Shown: piece by piece, positions 16,388 through 24,108 of the stretch | Layout of the letters: every line of letters begins with the position of its first letter | Numbering within the stretch: position 1 is the stretch's first letter | The notes under the pieces: model-generated | Told to the model about the DNA's origin: nothing | The model's database searches: none | What the model saw: the letters and a program-made list of their open reading frames with translations, nothing else | Position numbers and translations under genes: made by a program | Assembly (NCBI GenBank): GCA_028293805.1 | Contig: JAQGOC010000182.1 | Location: forward strand, 1 to 40,177 | Direction: 5' to 3' | Length of the DNA stretch: 40,177 nucleotides | Source of the DNA: Gammaproteobacteria bacterium | Lineage (GTDB): Bacteria > Pseudomonadota > Gammaproteobacteria > Steroidobacterales > Steroidobacteraceae

Positions 16388-17074
16388 TCAGATTCGGCTG
16401 AACGCGAGATCCCAGACTTCATGCCCGAGGCGCTCGCCGCGCTTCTCGAAGCGCGTGGCGATGCGCTCGGCCGGCCTCGGTATGAAGGCTCCAGCGACGG
16501 CGAGGTTGCGCAGCTTCGGGCTTGCGGCCAACGTCGCGAGCATTTCCTGCGCATACGGCTGCCAGTCGGTGGCCATACGCAGGATACCGCCTGGCTGCAA
16601 ACGATCCGCCGCCAACTCGACGAAGGCACTCTGGACGAGCCGGCGCTTGTGGTGGCGTTTTTTCGGCCATGGGTCGGGGAAAAGAATGACGACTTCATCC
16701 AGGGACCGTTGGGCGATCTGCCGTGCCAGCACCTGGACGGCATCCTCGCAGATCACCCTGACATTGGAGAGCTGCATCTCTTCGAGCGCCAGCAGCAGCC
16801 GTCCCACACCGGGGCGATGCACCTCGATGCCCAGATAGTCCCGTTCAGGATGGTTTGCCGCCACCGTGGCCAGATTCTCGCCATTGCCGAAGCCAATTTC
16901 GACAGTGCGTGGTGCGCGCCGGCCAAACACGGCATCGAGGTCCAATGTGCCGGGCTCGAACTCCACGCCGTACTTCGGCCACAAAACCTCGAGTGCGCGC
17001 ACCTGCGCCTCGGTGATTCGCCCGGCGCGCGTGACGAACGACCGGATGGCGCGGGGGTGTTCTGACTCTGTCAT
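16388..17074 (-). CDS. trmB: tRNA (guanine-N7-)-methyltransferase TrmB
   Basis: TrmB makes m7G46 in the variable loop of tRNAs using SAM. The 228-residue protein has AIRSFVTRAGRITEAQ at the front, as in TrmB. The SAM site is TVEIGFGNGENL, and the catalytic/substrate segment is FPDPWPKKRHHKRRLVQ. A TDWQPYAQEM motif follows, and TRFEKRGERLGHEVWDL is the family's C-terminal signature. The ATG at 17072-17074 was chosen; an in-frame ATG at 17122 adds 16 residues without a ribosome-binding site. The downstream region is convergent with marC. Confidence 0.95.
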   Translation of the reverse strand: MTESEHPRAIRSFVTRAGRITEAQVRALEVLWPKYGVEFEPGTLDLDAVFGRRAPRTVEIGFGNGENLATVAANHPERDYLGIEVHRPGVGRLLLALEEMQLSNVRVICEDAVQVLARQIAQRSLDEVVILFPDPWPKKRHHKRRLVQSAFVELAADRLQPGGILRMATDWQPYAQEMLATLAASPKLRNLAVAGAFIPRPAERIATRFEKRGERLGHEVWDLAFSRI

Positions 17075-17180
17075 GAATTCCAAAGGCGCGGCGGCGCGCG
17101 GCAGTGTGCGGGCGGTGCGCATCTACGCGAACCGGAACGATTGCTTGCGATCGCGGCGAGCCAAAGTCCAACGCAAAGCG

Positions 17181-17537
17181 CTAGACGGGCCGTCCCGTGC
17201 GCGGATCGATGCGCACGACGGGCAAGCCTTCCGCTTTCCACTGAGAAATGCCGCCTGCCAGGTGCGCGGCTGCCTGGCCGAGCGCCATACGCTGGCGCGC
17301 GGCGGTCAGGGAGCGTCCGCCCGCGGCGCACTGGAATACGACCTGACGGGGACCTTCGGGCGGCAGTTGCGCGGCATCGAACGTCGACAGCGGGTATAGG
17401 AGAGCGCCGGGAATGCGCTCGGCGGCATATTCCATCGGCTCCCGGACGTCGATCAGCAGGATTTTCCCCGCGGCGAGCAGGGCCTGGACCTCTTCCGGCT
17501 CGTATTCGGTCACTTGGTCGGGTGTAGTGCGGCTCAT
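17181..17537 (-). CDS. Single-domain rhodanese-like sulfurtransferase
   Basis: The 118-residue cytoplasmic protein is one rhodanese domain: LLIDVREPMEYAAERIPGALLYPL, then QVVFQCAAGGRSLTAARQRM. Its active loop C-A-A-G-G-R-S carries the persulfide-forming Cys70. It ends AHLAGGISQWKAEGLPVV, the usual rhodanese tail, resembling GlpE/PspE-sized proteins. Such proteins carry sulfane sulphur for thiosulphate or cyanide transfer or protein thiolation; the physiological acceptor is unknown here. It lies upstream of trmB on the same strand with a gap of about 106 bases and could be cotranscribed with it. Confidence 0.9.
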   Translation of the reverse strand: MSRTTPDQVTEYEPEEVQALLAAGKILLIDVREPMEYAAERIPGALLYPLSTFDAAQLPPEGPRQVVFQCAAGGRSLTAARQRMALGQAAAHLAGGISQWKAEGLPVVRIDPRTGRPV

Positions 17538-17835
17538 GGGTACCTCTTCAATAGGGGAGATTCTACAGTTTCAAGCCGTGTCCGGACGGTCCTGCGGACG
17601 CCGCGCCGCTGTCCGGTATCGAGATCTCTAAAGCTGCATCCAGAGCCTGGGTTGGCGCAAGCCGCGCGCAGCCGGTTGCGGTGCGCCGGAGCGTTTCCAG
17701 CCGGTGAAGCAGCCAGTCCAACGCAGCCAGCAGCCACGGCCCGCGCAGTCGTCGTCACGCGGCTGCCGACGCTGTGCCGATGCGCCGCCCAGGACTTGTG
17801 CGCCCGGATATGCGCGCGTAGATTGCGCCGCATTC

Positions 17836-18183
17836 ATGTCTGCTCAAGACGCCATCTCCGCGATTACCGTGCTGTTCATTGTTGGGATGATCTGGCTGCG
17901 CACGCGTATGCAGTACGCGGGCCGGGCGCGGGGGCCCTTGCGGTTGCAGCGTGCGGGGAAGATCTACTTCGCGGCGGCCGCAGGGGTGTTGGTGTTGGGT
18001 TGGCTTCTGGCCCCGAGCGCGGGCCGTGCCATGTGGCCCGATACGAGCGTGACGCCCGCTCTGATGCGTGTGGTCTGGTTTCTCGCGACCTACTACGCGT
18101 TCATCCTGGTCCATCGAGCTCTGAAGGGCCGGGGCGTCGAAGTATTCAAAAGCGCCGGCGGGGAGGGCACCGGCTCATTCTGA
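17836..18183 (+). CDS. Small three-helix membrane protein, unknown
   Basis: The 115-residue protein shows three hydrophobic helices: about residues 8-21 (ITVLFIVGMIWL), 43-60 (IYFAAAAGVLVLGWLLA) and 77-96 (LMRVVWFLATYYAFILVHRAL). Basic loops separate them (RTRMQYAGRARGPLRLQRAGK), suggesting a cytoplasmic loop between helices 1 and 2. No family was recognised. The frame stays open 44 codons upstream without hydrophobic character, so the ATG at 17836 was taken. Its end overlaps the convergent outer-membrane factor gene by 9 bases. It reads like a genuine conserved small gene, but that is inference. Confidence 0.6.
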   Translation: MSAQDAISAITVLFIVGMIWLRTRMQYAGRARGPLRLQRAGKIYFAAAAGVLVLGWLLAPSAGRAMWPDTSVTPALMRVVWFLATYYAFILVHRALKGRGVEVFKSAGGEGTGSF

Positions 18184-19671
18184 CCGGCCGGGGTTTGCGG
18201 GGTTGCCCGTATTCCAGCCCCCGCCGAGGGCTTTGTAGAGCGATACCAGGTTCTGCGCGAGTGTCTGCTGGCTCTGCGCGACCTGGTCCCGGGCATTCAA
18301 CAAAGTGGCTGACGCAGTCAGCACATTGATGAAGGTTACGAGGCCGGCGCGATATTGCTCTGCGGCGATGTGCAGCGATGAACTCGCCGCGGCCTGCGAG
18401 TCCTGCAGCGAGATCAGCCTGCGCTGCTCTGCAGCATAGCGGGTGAGAGCATCCTCCGCGTCCTGCAGCGCAGCCAGCACCGACTTGCGATAGGCAAGAT
18501 AGGCCTGTGTTTGTTGCTCCCTCGTCGCACGCACGTTCGCTCTGAGCTTCCCGCCCTGGAACACGGGCCAACTGATTATGCCGCCCTCTACATTGCTGAG
18601 GCTTCGGGATTGGAAGAGATTGCCCGCTGAGCTGCTCGCGAGGCTTACGGCGGCGAGCAGATTGAACTTCGGATAGAGATTGGCGACGGCAATTCCCACC
18701 TCGGCGGTAGCCGAGGCGAGTTGACGTTCGGCTCTCCTGACATCTGGCCGTCGGCGCAGGAGATCTGATGGCAGTCCCACCGGCAAAGTCGTCGGCACCG
18801 ACGGAACGCAGGCCACGGCCGCGAGTTCATCCGCCACGGCGTCGGGCTCCAGTCCCAGCAATACGCCAAGTGCGTGCACCGACGCTCGCTCCTGCGCCTC
18901 CAGCAGGGGCAACTGCGCACTGGCGGCTGAAAGCTGCGAGCGCTGTTGGTTCACGTCGAGCTCGGTAACAAAGCCGGCGTGCGCACGGGCAGCCGCCAGG
19001 TCAAGAAGCTCGCGTTGGTGTTGCGTCGACTCCCGCAGGATCGCGATACGGGACTGCGTCGTGCGCAGAGTCATGTAGGTGTTTGCAACTTCCGCGCTCA
19101 ACGAGACCTGGCCGTCCCTGAGCTGCCACACCGCAGCTTCGGTATTGGCACGCGCTGCCTCGATTCCCCGCCGGGTCGCGCCGAAGACATCCGCCTCCCA
19201 GGTGGCGTCGAACCCGACTGAATATAATTTGAGAGTGCTCGCAGAGCTGCCGGAGGACGAACTGCCCGACTGGCTGCCGCTCGCAAGGGCTGCCAGCGGG
19301 CTCGAGTTCGAATGGATTCGAGCGCCGAAGCCGCTGGCACTTACGCTTGGCAGCTCACCAGCGCCGGCGATGAGCTCCTGCTCCCGCGCCTGACGAATGC
19401 GGGATGCCGCGGCCTGCAGATCGAGGTTGGCCTGCAGAGCGCGCTCGATGAGGCCCTCCAGCCGCGCATCGTGAAACTGGGTCCACCACTGCGACAGGTC
19501 AGCCTCGGCCGGCTGGGGGCGGCTCAGCGGCGCCTCGTCCTGGGTCGGGGGAAGACTGTGATAAGCCCGTGGTGTCGGTATGGCCGGCTGCTTGTAGTGT
19601 GGCCCCACGGCACAGGCGGACAGCGTCAGGGTTGCAGCCAGAATTGCGGCCTGCGGTCCGCCGCTGGTCAT
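18175..19671 (-). CDS. Outer-membrane efflux lipoprotein (NodT/OprM-type TolC-like factor)
   Basis: The 498-residue protein forms the outer-membrane exit duct of a tripartite pump. It has a lipoprotein signal (LAATLTLSACAVGPHYKQP, lipidated Cys about residue 20). The RND/NodT-family front half is QWWTQFHDARLEGLIERALQANLDLQAAASRIRQAR; the second repeat has LLRRRPDVRRAERQLASATAEVGIAVANLYPKF. A C-terminal YRAGLVTFINVLTASATLLNARDQVAQSQ follows, then SLYKALGGGW. The start overlaps the emrB stop (ATGA). The same frame is open far upstream inside emrB, which is an artefact of codon bias. It is the third gene of emrA-emrB-outer membrane factor. Confidence 0.95.
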   Translation of the reverse strand: MTSGGPQAAILAATLTLSACAVGPHYKQPAIPTPRAYHSLPPTQDEAPLSRPQPAEADLSQWWTQFHDARLEGLIERALQANLDLQAAASRIRQAREQELIAGAGELPSVSASGFGARIHSNSSPLAALASGSQSGSSSSGSSASTLKLYSVGFDATWEADVFGATRRGIEAARANTEAAVWQLRDGQVSLSAEVANTYMTLRTTQSRIAILRESTQHQRELLDLAAARAHAGFVTELDVNQQRSQLSAASAQLPLLEAQERASVHALGVLLGLEPDAVADELAAVACVPSVPTTLPVGLPSDLLRRRPDVRRAERQLASATAEVGIAVANLYPKFNLLAAVSLASSSAGNLFQSRSLSNVEGGIISWPVFQGGKLRANVRATREQQTQAYLAYRKSVLAALQDAEDALTRYAAEQRRLISLQDSQAAASSSLHIAAEQYRAGLVTFINVLTASATLLNARDQVAQSQQTLAQNLVSLYKALGGGWNTGNPANPGRSE

Positions 19672-21353
19672 CGTGCGCCCGCCGTGTGCGGGACGGGAGA
19701 TCTCCCGCGGGTCCGGGCGGAAGACGTCCCTTTTGGGGCGTCGCCGCTGGGGCTCTTCTTGAGCAGCAGCACGGTCGGAAAGACGAGTGCGACGAAGATC
19801 ATCAGCACCCAGAAGCAGTCGATGAACGCCTGCATGCTCGCCTGCTGCAGCACAGTCTGGTAGATCTGCCCGATGGCGGACTGGGCCGCTTCCGCGGCCG
19901 ACAGGCCCTGGCTCATGAGCGCCTGTGTGATCTGATCGATTCCTTCCGTGTAGTTGGGATTCAGGGGCTCGAGGGTCTCGGTGAGGCGCGACTGATGAAA
20001 CTGCTGGCGATTCTCCAGAAGCGACTGCACCAGCGAAATGCCCAGGGTGCCGCCGAGGTTGCGGGCTACATTGAGAATCGCCGAGGCCTGGTTCGAGCGG
20101 GAGGGCGGCAACCCGACATATGCCGCATTGGTCAGCGGCACGAACAGGAACGGGATGCCGATCGCCTGCCACAGCCTGCCCACGGCGGCATCGTGCAGGG
20201 TCATGGCCGTGTTGAAATGCGTCATGTTCCACAGCGCCAGAGCTTCCACGATCAGCGCGAAACCCATCAGCACGCGCGGCTGGACTTTGTTGGACAGCAG
20301 CCCTGCGATGGGCATGGCGATCAGCGTGGCCGCCCCTCCCAGCGTCATGGCGAGTCCGGCGGAAGTCGCCGTGTATCCCAGCACCTCCTGCAGCAGTTGC
20401 GGGATGAACTGCGTGGTCCCGAACAGAATGACGCCCACGATCATGATGACGAGGGTGGCGACCGCGAAATTGCGGTTCTTGAACATTGTCATGTCGAGCA
20501 GCGGTTCGTCCTGGAACCATTCCCAGACCACGAAACCGGCGAGCGAGACGGTGGCGATGAGCGCCGACGCCAGGATCAGAGGGCTCGAGAACCAATCGTC
20601 CCGCTGGCCGCGGTCCATCGTGACTTCGAGAAATCCGAGACCGAGCGCGATCAGCGCCGCCCCCGTGAAATCGAGCCGGATGCCGCGCGCCAGGCGCCGT
20701 TGGCGCTCTTCCTGCAGAGCCTTTGGTTCGGCGACGAACGTGTGCACGAGAAGCAGCGCTACGGCTCCGATGGGTACATTGATGAGAAATATCCAGTGCC
20801 AGGAGAACCGATCCGTGATCGTGCCGCCGAGAATAGGTCCGATGGTCGGCGCGAGAATGACAGTGAGGCCATACATCGCGAGTGCCTGGCCACGCTGGTT
20901 GGGCGGGAAGGTATCTACGAGCATCGCTTGCGTCACCGGCTGCAGGCCGCCGCCGGCGATGCCCTGCACGATGCGCGCAAGGATGAGCACTGAAAGACTC
21001 GGAGCCAGCCCGCAGCACAGCGAGGCAATGGAGAACACGGCCACGCTGATCATGTAATAGCGCTTGCGGCCGATGACGTCCGAGAGCCAGCTGCTCAGCG
21101 GAATGACGATCGCATTCGCGATGAGGTAACTCGTCAGCACCCAGGTCGCCTCGTCGTAAGACGCAGACGTCGCGCCGGCAATATGGCGCAGGGAGACGTT
21201 GGCGATGGCAGTGTCGAGCACCTCCATGAACGCCGAGATGGAGATGATGCTGGCGATCAGCCATGGACTTCTGTCGCCCGCCGCCGAGCGCGCGGGTGTC
21301 CAACCTTCGATCTCGGGCGCCTCGCGATCCGACGGCTGGCCGCGATCCGCCAT
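19668..21353 (-). CDS. emrB: DHA2-family (EmrB-type) multidrug MFS transporter
   Basis: This 561-residue inner-membrane, proton-driven drug exporter has about 14 transmembrane helices. EmrB hallmarks: SAFMEVLDTAIANVSLRHIAG (motif with the conserved Asp), TWVLTSYLIANAIVIPLSSWLSDVIGRKRYY, RIVQGIAGGGLQPVTQAMLVDTFPPNQRG, and GPILGGTITDRFSWHWIFLINVPIG. A loop between helices (VAEPKALQEERQRRLARGIRLDFTG) precedes the second half. It works with EmrA and the outer-membrane factor to export hydrophobic compounds, uncouplers or fatty-acid-like molecules directly to the outside. The gene begins one base after the emrA stop. No linked MarR/TetR regulator is visible. Confidence 0.96.
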   Translation of the reverse strand: MADRGQPSDREAPEIEGWTPARSAAGDRSPWLIASIISISAFMEVLDTAIANVSLRHIAGATSASYDEATWVLTSYLIANAIVIPLSSWLSDVIGRKRYYMISVAVFSIASLCCGLAPSLSVLILARIVQGIAGGGLQPVTQAMLVDTFPPNQRGQALAMYGLTVILAPTIGPILGGTITDRFSWHWIFLINVPIGAVALLLVHTFVAEPKALQEERQRRLARGIRLDFTGAALIALGLGFLEVTMDRGQRDDWFSSPLILASALIATVSLAGFVVWEWFQDEPLLDMTMFKNRNFAVATLVIMIVGVILFGTTQFIPQLLQEVLGYTATSAGLAMTLGGAATLIAMPIAGLLSNKVQPRVLMGFALIVEALALWNMTHFNTAMTLHDAAVGRLWQAIGIPFLFVPLTNAAYVGLPPSRSNQASAILNVARNLGGTLGISLVQSLLENRQQFHQSRLTETLEPLNPNYTEGIDQITQALMSQGLSAAEAAQSAIGQIYQTVLQQASMQAFIDCFWVLMIFVALVFPTVLLLKKSPSGDAPKGTSSARTRGRSPVPHTAGAR

Positions 21354-21354
21354 A

Positions 21355-22608
21355 TCAACGCACCCTCACGTTTGGCTCCACTGACATCCCCGGGCCCAAC
21401 GGGCAATGGCGCGGGTACTCCTCCAACAGAATTTTTACGGGTACCCGCTGCACGACCTTGATGTAGTTGCCGGTTGCATTCTCCGGGGGCAGCAGGGCAA
21501 AGGCCTGTCCCGCTCCCCTCTGTACGGAATCGACGTGCGCGCGCAGCTCGATACCAGGGCAGGCGTCGACGGTGACGCTCACGCTCTGGCCGACGCTCAT
21601 GCGCGCGAGCTGCGTCTCTTTGAAATTGGCTGTGACCCAGACCTGCAGCGGGACTATCGCCAGCATCTGCTGACCCGGGGAAACGTAGGCGCCTACTGCC
21701 ACCGAGCGGCGCGCTACGTGGCCATCCATGGGCGCCACGACACGGGTGTAAGCCAAGTTGAGCTGCGATTGCCGCACCTGCGCCCGTGCCGTGTCAATCC
21801 GCGCTTGCGCTCCAGCGACCCCAGCTCTCGCGGCGGCAATCTGCGCTGTGGCGCTTTTTGCCTGCTGCTGGGCCGCATCGCGTTGAGCCGCGGCGTTACG
21901 GGCTGCGGCAACGGCCTGATCGATCTGCCCTTGCGCGACCGCCTGAGGCGTAGAAGCTTGCAGCGCCTGGTAGCGCTTCAGATCCTGCGCGGCATTCACG
22001 GCCTGCGCGGCAGCGCCTCTGGCATTGGCCACGGCTTGCGCGTACTGAGCTTCGGCGAGGCGGACATCGGCCTGGGCTTGACCTAACGCGGTTTCCGCCT
22101 GCGCCTGCTGGGCGCGGATCTGATCCAACGTCGCGCGGATTTCCGCTGGATCGATATCGACCAGGATGTCGCCGACACGAACCAACTGGTTGTCTTCGGC
22201 ATATACGCCGGTGACCTGCCCCGAAATTCTTGGCGAGACGCGTACGACGTGAGCGTCGATGAATGCATCGTCCGTACTCTCGAATTTTCTCGCGTGCGAC
22301 CACCAGAGGAGCGCGCCGATGATGATGAGTACTAAAATCGCGCCGCCGGTAATCAATACTACAGGCCGCCGCAGCCAGTTTTTTCGCGGAGCGCGCTGAG
22401 CGCCCTTGTTGCCCGCAGCGTCGCCGCTATCCTCATCAGCGTCCTGACCCGTGGCAACCTGATCTGCGTCGTCGTGCTGCTCCCTGGCCCTGTGCTGCTT
22501 CGCGTCGCTGCGGGGATCGTGGTCGCCGCGCCTACCCTGGTCGTCGCGCTCGCTCTCATTGGGGCGCGACCGTTCATCATCGACGGCTGACGAGGAACAA
22601 TCATCCAT
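21355..22608 (-). CDS. emrA: EmrA-type membrane fusion protein of the MFS pump
   Basis: The 417-residue periplasmic adaptor has one inner-membrane helix (about residues 82-102, VVLITGGAILVLIIIGALLWW), then the biotinyl-lipoyl half FIDAHVVRVSPRISGQV. A long coiled-coil hairpin of Ala/Gln-rich repeats (residues about 155-280) follows. The second lipoyl half is LNLAYTRVVAPMDGHVARRSVAVGAYV, then a beta-barrel (VWVTANFKETQLARMSVGQSV). The first 75 residues are unusual: a disordered, very charged Asp/Arg/Gln/His-rich cytoplasmic segment (RSRPNESERDDQGRRGDHDP...). The start ATG is the only canonical start before the membrane helix, but no clear Shine-Dalgarno precedes it. First gene of the efflux operon; divergent from the Ser/Thr-rich protein gene. 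Confidence 0.94.
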   Translation of the reverse strand: MDDCSSSAVDDERSRPNESERDDQGRRGDHDPRSDAKQHRAREQHDDADQVATGQDADEDSGDAAGNKGAQRAPRKNWLRRPVVLITGGAILVLIIIGALLWWSHARKFESTDDAFIDAHVVRVSPRISGQVTGVYAEDNQLVRVGDILVDIDPAEIRATLDQIRAQQAQAETALGQAQADVRLAEAQYAQAVANARGAAAQAVNAAQDLKRYQALQASTPQAVAQGQIDQAVAAARNAAAQRDAAQQQAKSATAQIAAARAGVAGAQARIDTARAQVRQSQLNLAYTRVVAPMDGHVARRSVAVGAYVSPGQQMLAIVPLQVWVTANFKETQLARMSVGQSVSVTVDACPGIELRAHVDSVQRGAGQAFALLPPENATGNYIKVVQRVPVKILLEEYPRHCPLGPGMSVEPNVRVR

Positions 22609-22836
22609 GGAAATTGCCGGCGCCGGAGAGGGCGCCCGTTAGTCTCGCCATGACAGCCGCACGTCTGGCCCTTCTCGCGCATTGCCTCGCAGTCAAATGC
22701 AACGCGTTGCAAGCGCGTCCGGTTCCCTATGCCACTTCCCGGGGCCTGCTCCACTCCTCAGCCGCTGCCTCGAGCGGCACGTGGCATCTCGCTTGCGGAC
22801 ATCTCGGTCCGAACCACGTCTGTTAAAGGGGTCAAA

Positions 22837-23601
22837 ATGGACAAGTTGCATTCAATAACCATTGCAGCGGCTCTGGGGCTCGCCGCTGCGGCCGGGGCTC
22901 AGGCGCAGTCGACCGCTGGCGCCGCCTCGGGTTCCACGCCATCGTCCGCACAGCCATCAACGTCATCGTCGCCCTCCACTACATCACCGTCCTCGGCATC
23001 GCCTTCTACGACGACGCCGTCGCGTACACCACCGTCGAATTCCTCGCCGCCCGGCGCAAATCCGCCGGAATCCCCGAGCTCACCGACCGCTCCGAGCCCG
23101 AGCGGCGGCGTGACGCCCGGTAACATGAATCCGGGCAATGCGAGCCCGAATGGCACCGCTCCGGGCAACACTCAACCCGGAAATTCCGGGCCCAACACCA
23201 GCTCCGGGCCCGGAACGACTCCGCACGCAACGACCCCCAGCGCGACGACACCGGGCACGAGCGGCGGTTACGGAGCGTCCAGCCGCAGCGGCGTGTCCAG
23301 CAACGGCGCCAACACCAGCAGTTCCGGCGCGAGTTCCAATCCAGGCACCCTCAGGCGCGCGCAGGCCGGAACCGGCTCAAGTGCCTCGAGTGCGCAAGGC
23401 ACTCCATCGGGCACGGGCACCGGAAAGAGCAGCAACACGTCTAACGGTGCGACCGGATCTCGCAACAGCAGTTGGAGCGGCGGCGTGAGCAACGGCGCCA
23501 ACAGTTCGTCATCGATGCCGAACAATGGCAGTTCGAGCGCGAGCGGCACGTCGCCCTCCAGCAGCCCGAGTTCCAGTGCGCCCTCTTCTGTTCCCCGGTA
23601 G
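22837..23601 (+). CDS. Secreted Ser/Thr/Pro/Gly/Asn-rich low-complexity protein
   Basis: The 254-residue protein has a Sec signal peptide (SITIAAALGLAAAAGAQAQS, cleavage after about residue 25). The rest is a single low-complexity tract. Residues about 25-90 are Ser/Thr/Pro (SSSPSTTSPSSASPSTT); 90-150 are Pro/Gly/Asn repeats (GNMNPGNASPNGTAPGNTQP); and 150-254 are Ser/Gly/Asn/Ala. There is no cysteine, Trp or recognisable domain. AAGGGG lies 5 bases before the ATG, supporting expression. It could be a disordered envelope or matrix protein; nothing in the sequence gives a function. A stop follows and the gene converges on the PqqD-like gene. Confidence 0.7.
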   Translation: MDKLHSITIAAALGLAAAAGAQAQSTAGAASGSTPSSAQPSTSSSPSTTSPSSASPSTTTPSRTPPSNSSPPGANPPESPSSPTAPSPSGGVTPGNMNPGNASPNGTAPGNTQPGNSGPNTSSGPGTTPHATTPSATTPGTSGGYGASSRSGVSSNGANTSSSGASSNPGTLRRAQAGTGSSASSAQGTPSGTGTGKSSNTSNGATGSRNSSWSGGVSNGANSSSSMPNNGSSSASGTSPSSSPSSSAPSSVPR

Positions 23602-23631
23602 GCGCGCTGAAGAGCGCTTGGTACGACAGCC

Positions 23632-23910
23632 TCAGCCTTCCACGATCCAGCCGCGGCGGCGCGCGGCATCGAGGAAGGCACGGACGTCATCCGCGAGGCT
23701 GTCGTCCCTGGTGCGCAGGACGCGAGCAATGATGGCTTCTGCGGTATGTGTGCCGTCGCACAAAGCGAGCACCAGGGCCGCGCTTTCGTTCAGCTGTATC
23801 GAACCTTTCGGGGACACCAGGAGGTGCCCGCTCTTGGCAGGGTCCTTCTGCAACTGATGCCCCGCTGCGAGCCGAATTTTGCGCCCTGGGGGCGCTGTCT
23901 TGCCCTTCAT
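23632..23910 (-). CDS. PqqD-like peptide-binding (RRE-fold) protein
   Basis: The 92-residue protein matches the PqqD fold. Residues about 29-53 read HLLVSPKGSIQLNESAALVLALCDG, followed by TAEAIIARVL, DDVRAFLDAARRRGW and a short tail. In PQQ synthesis, PqqD binds the precursor PqqA and presents it to the radical-SAM enzyme PqqE; related domains recognise leaders of other ribosomal peptides (RRE). No pqqA, pqqB, pqqC or pqqE is recognisable in the window. The start MKGKTAPPGRK was chosen; a GTG 21 codons upstream would add an odd segment. It lies between a convergent low-complexity protein gene and the sigma-54 activator gene, the latter about 200 bases upstream on the same strand. It is either a PqqD of a scattered PQQ set or a stand-alone RRE. 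Confidence 0.78.
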   Translation of the reverse strand: MKGKTAPPGRKIRLAAGHQLQKDPAKSGHLLVSPKGSIQLNESAALVLALCDGTHTAEAIIARVLRTRDDSLADDVRAFLDAARRRGWIVEG

Positions 23911-24108
23911 GCCCTGGCTCCGGCGCGCTGGCCAGATCGCGGGCGCGCTCGGTGAATTGCCGCAAACGAGCACTGGCGTGCCGATAGCGGTGTTGCGTCA
24001 GGTCATACTGCAAGCGCCGGGCCAGAGCGCCCCGCGCGGGTCTTCAGCGCGGGAGAGTGGAACGGCCACAGAGGCGAGTGCGTTAGTCGCCTCGCCTCAG
24101 GGCGCGGA

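Noticed and set aside
19569-21057. Long plus-strand frames (474 and 339 codons) opposite emrB
   Set aside because: They are antisense shadows caused by GC-rich third positions. They have Arg/His/Gln-rich, unstructured translations and emrB is unmistakable.
19672-21303. Open frame of 1042 codons (18175-21303) joining the outer-membrane factor to an N-terminal half inside emrB
   Set aside because: The upstream part is an alternative frame of emrB, rich in Arg/His/Pro as expected for shadow translation. The true start is the ATG overlapping the emrB stop.
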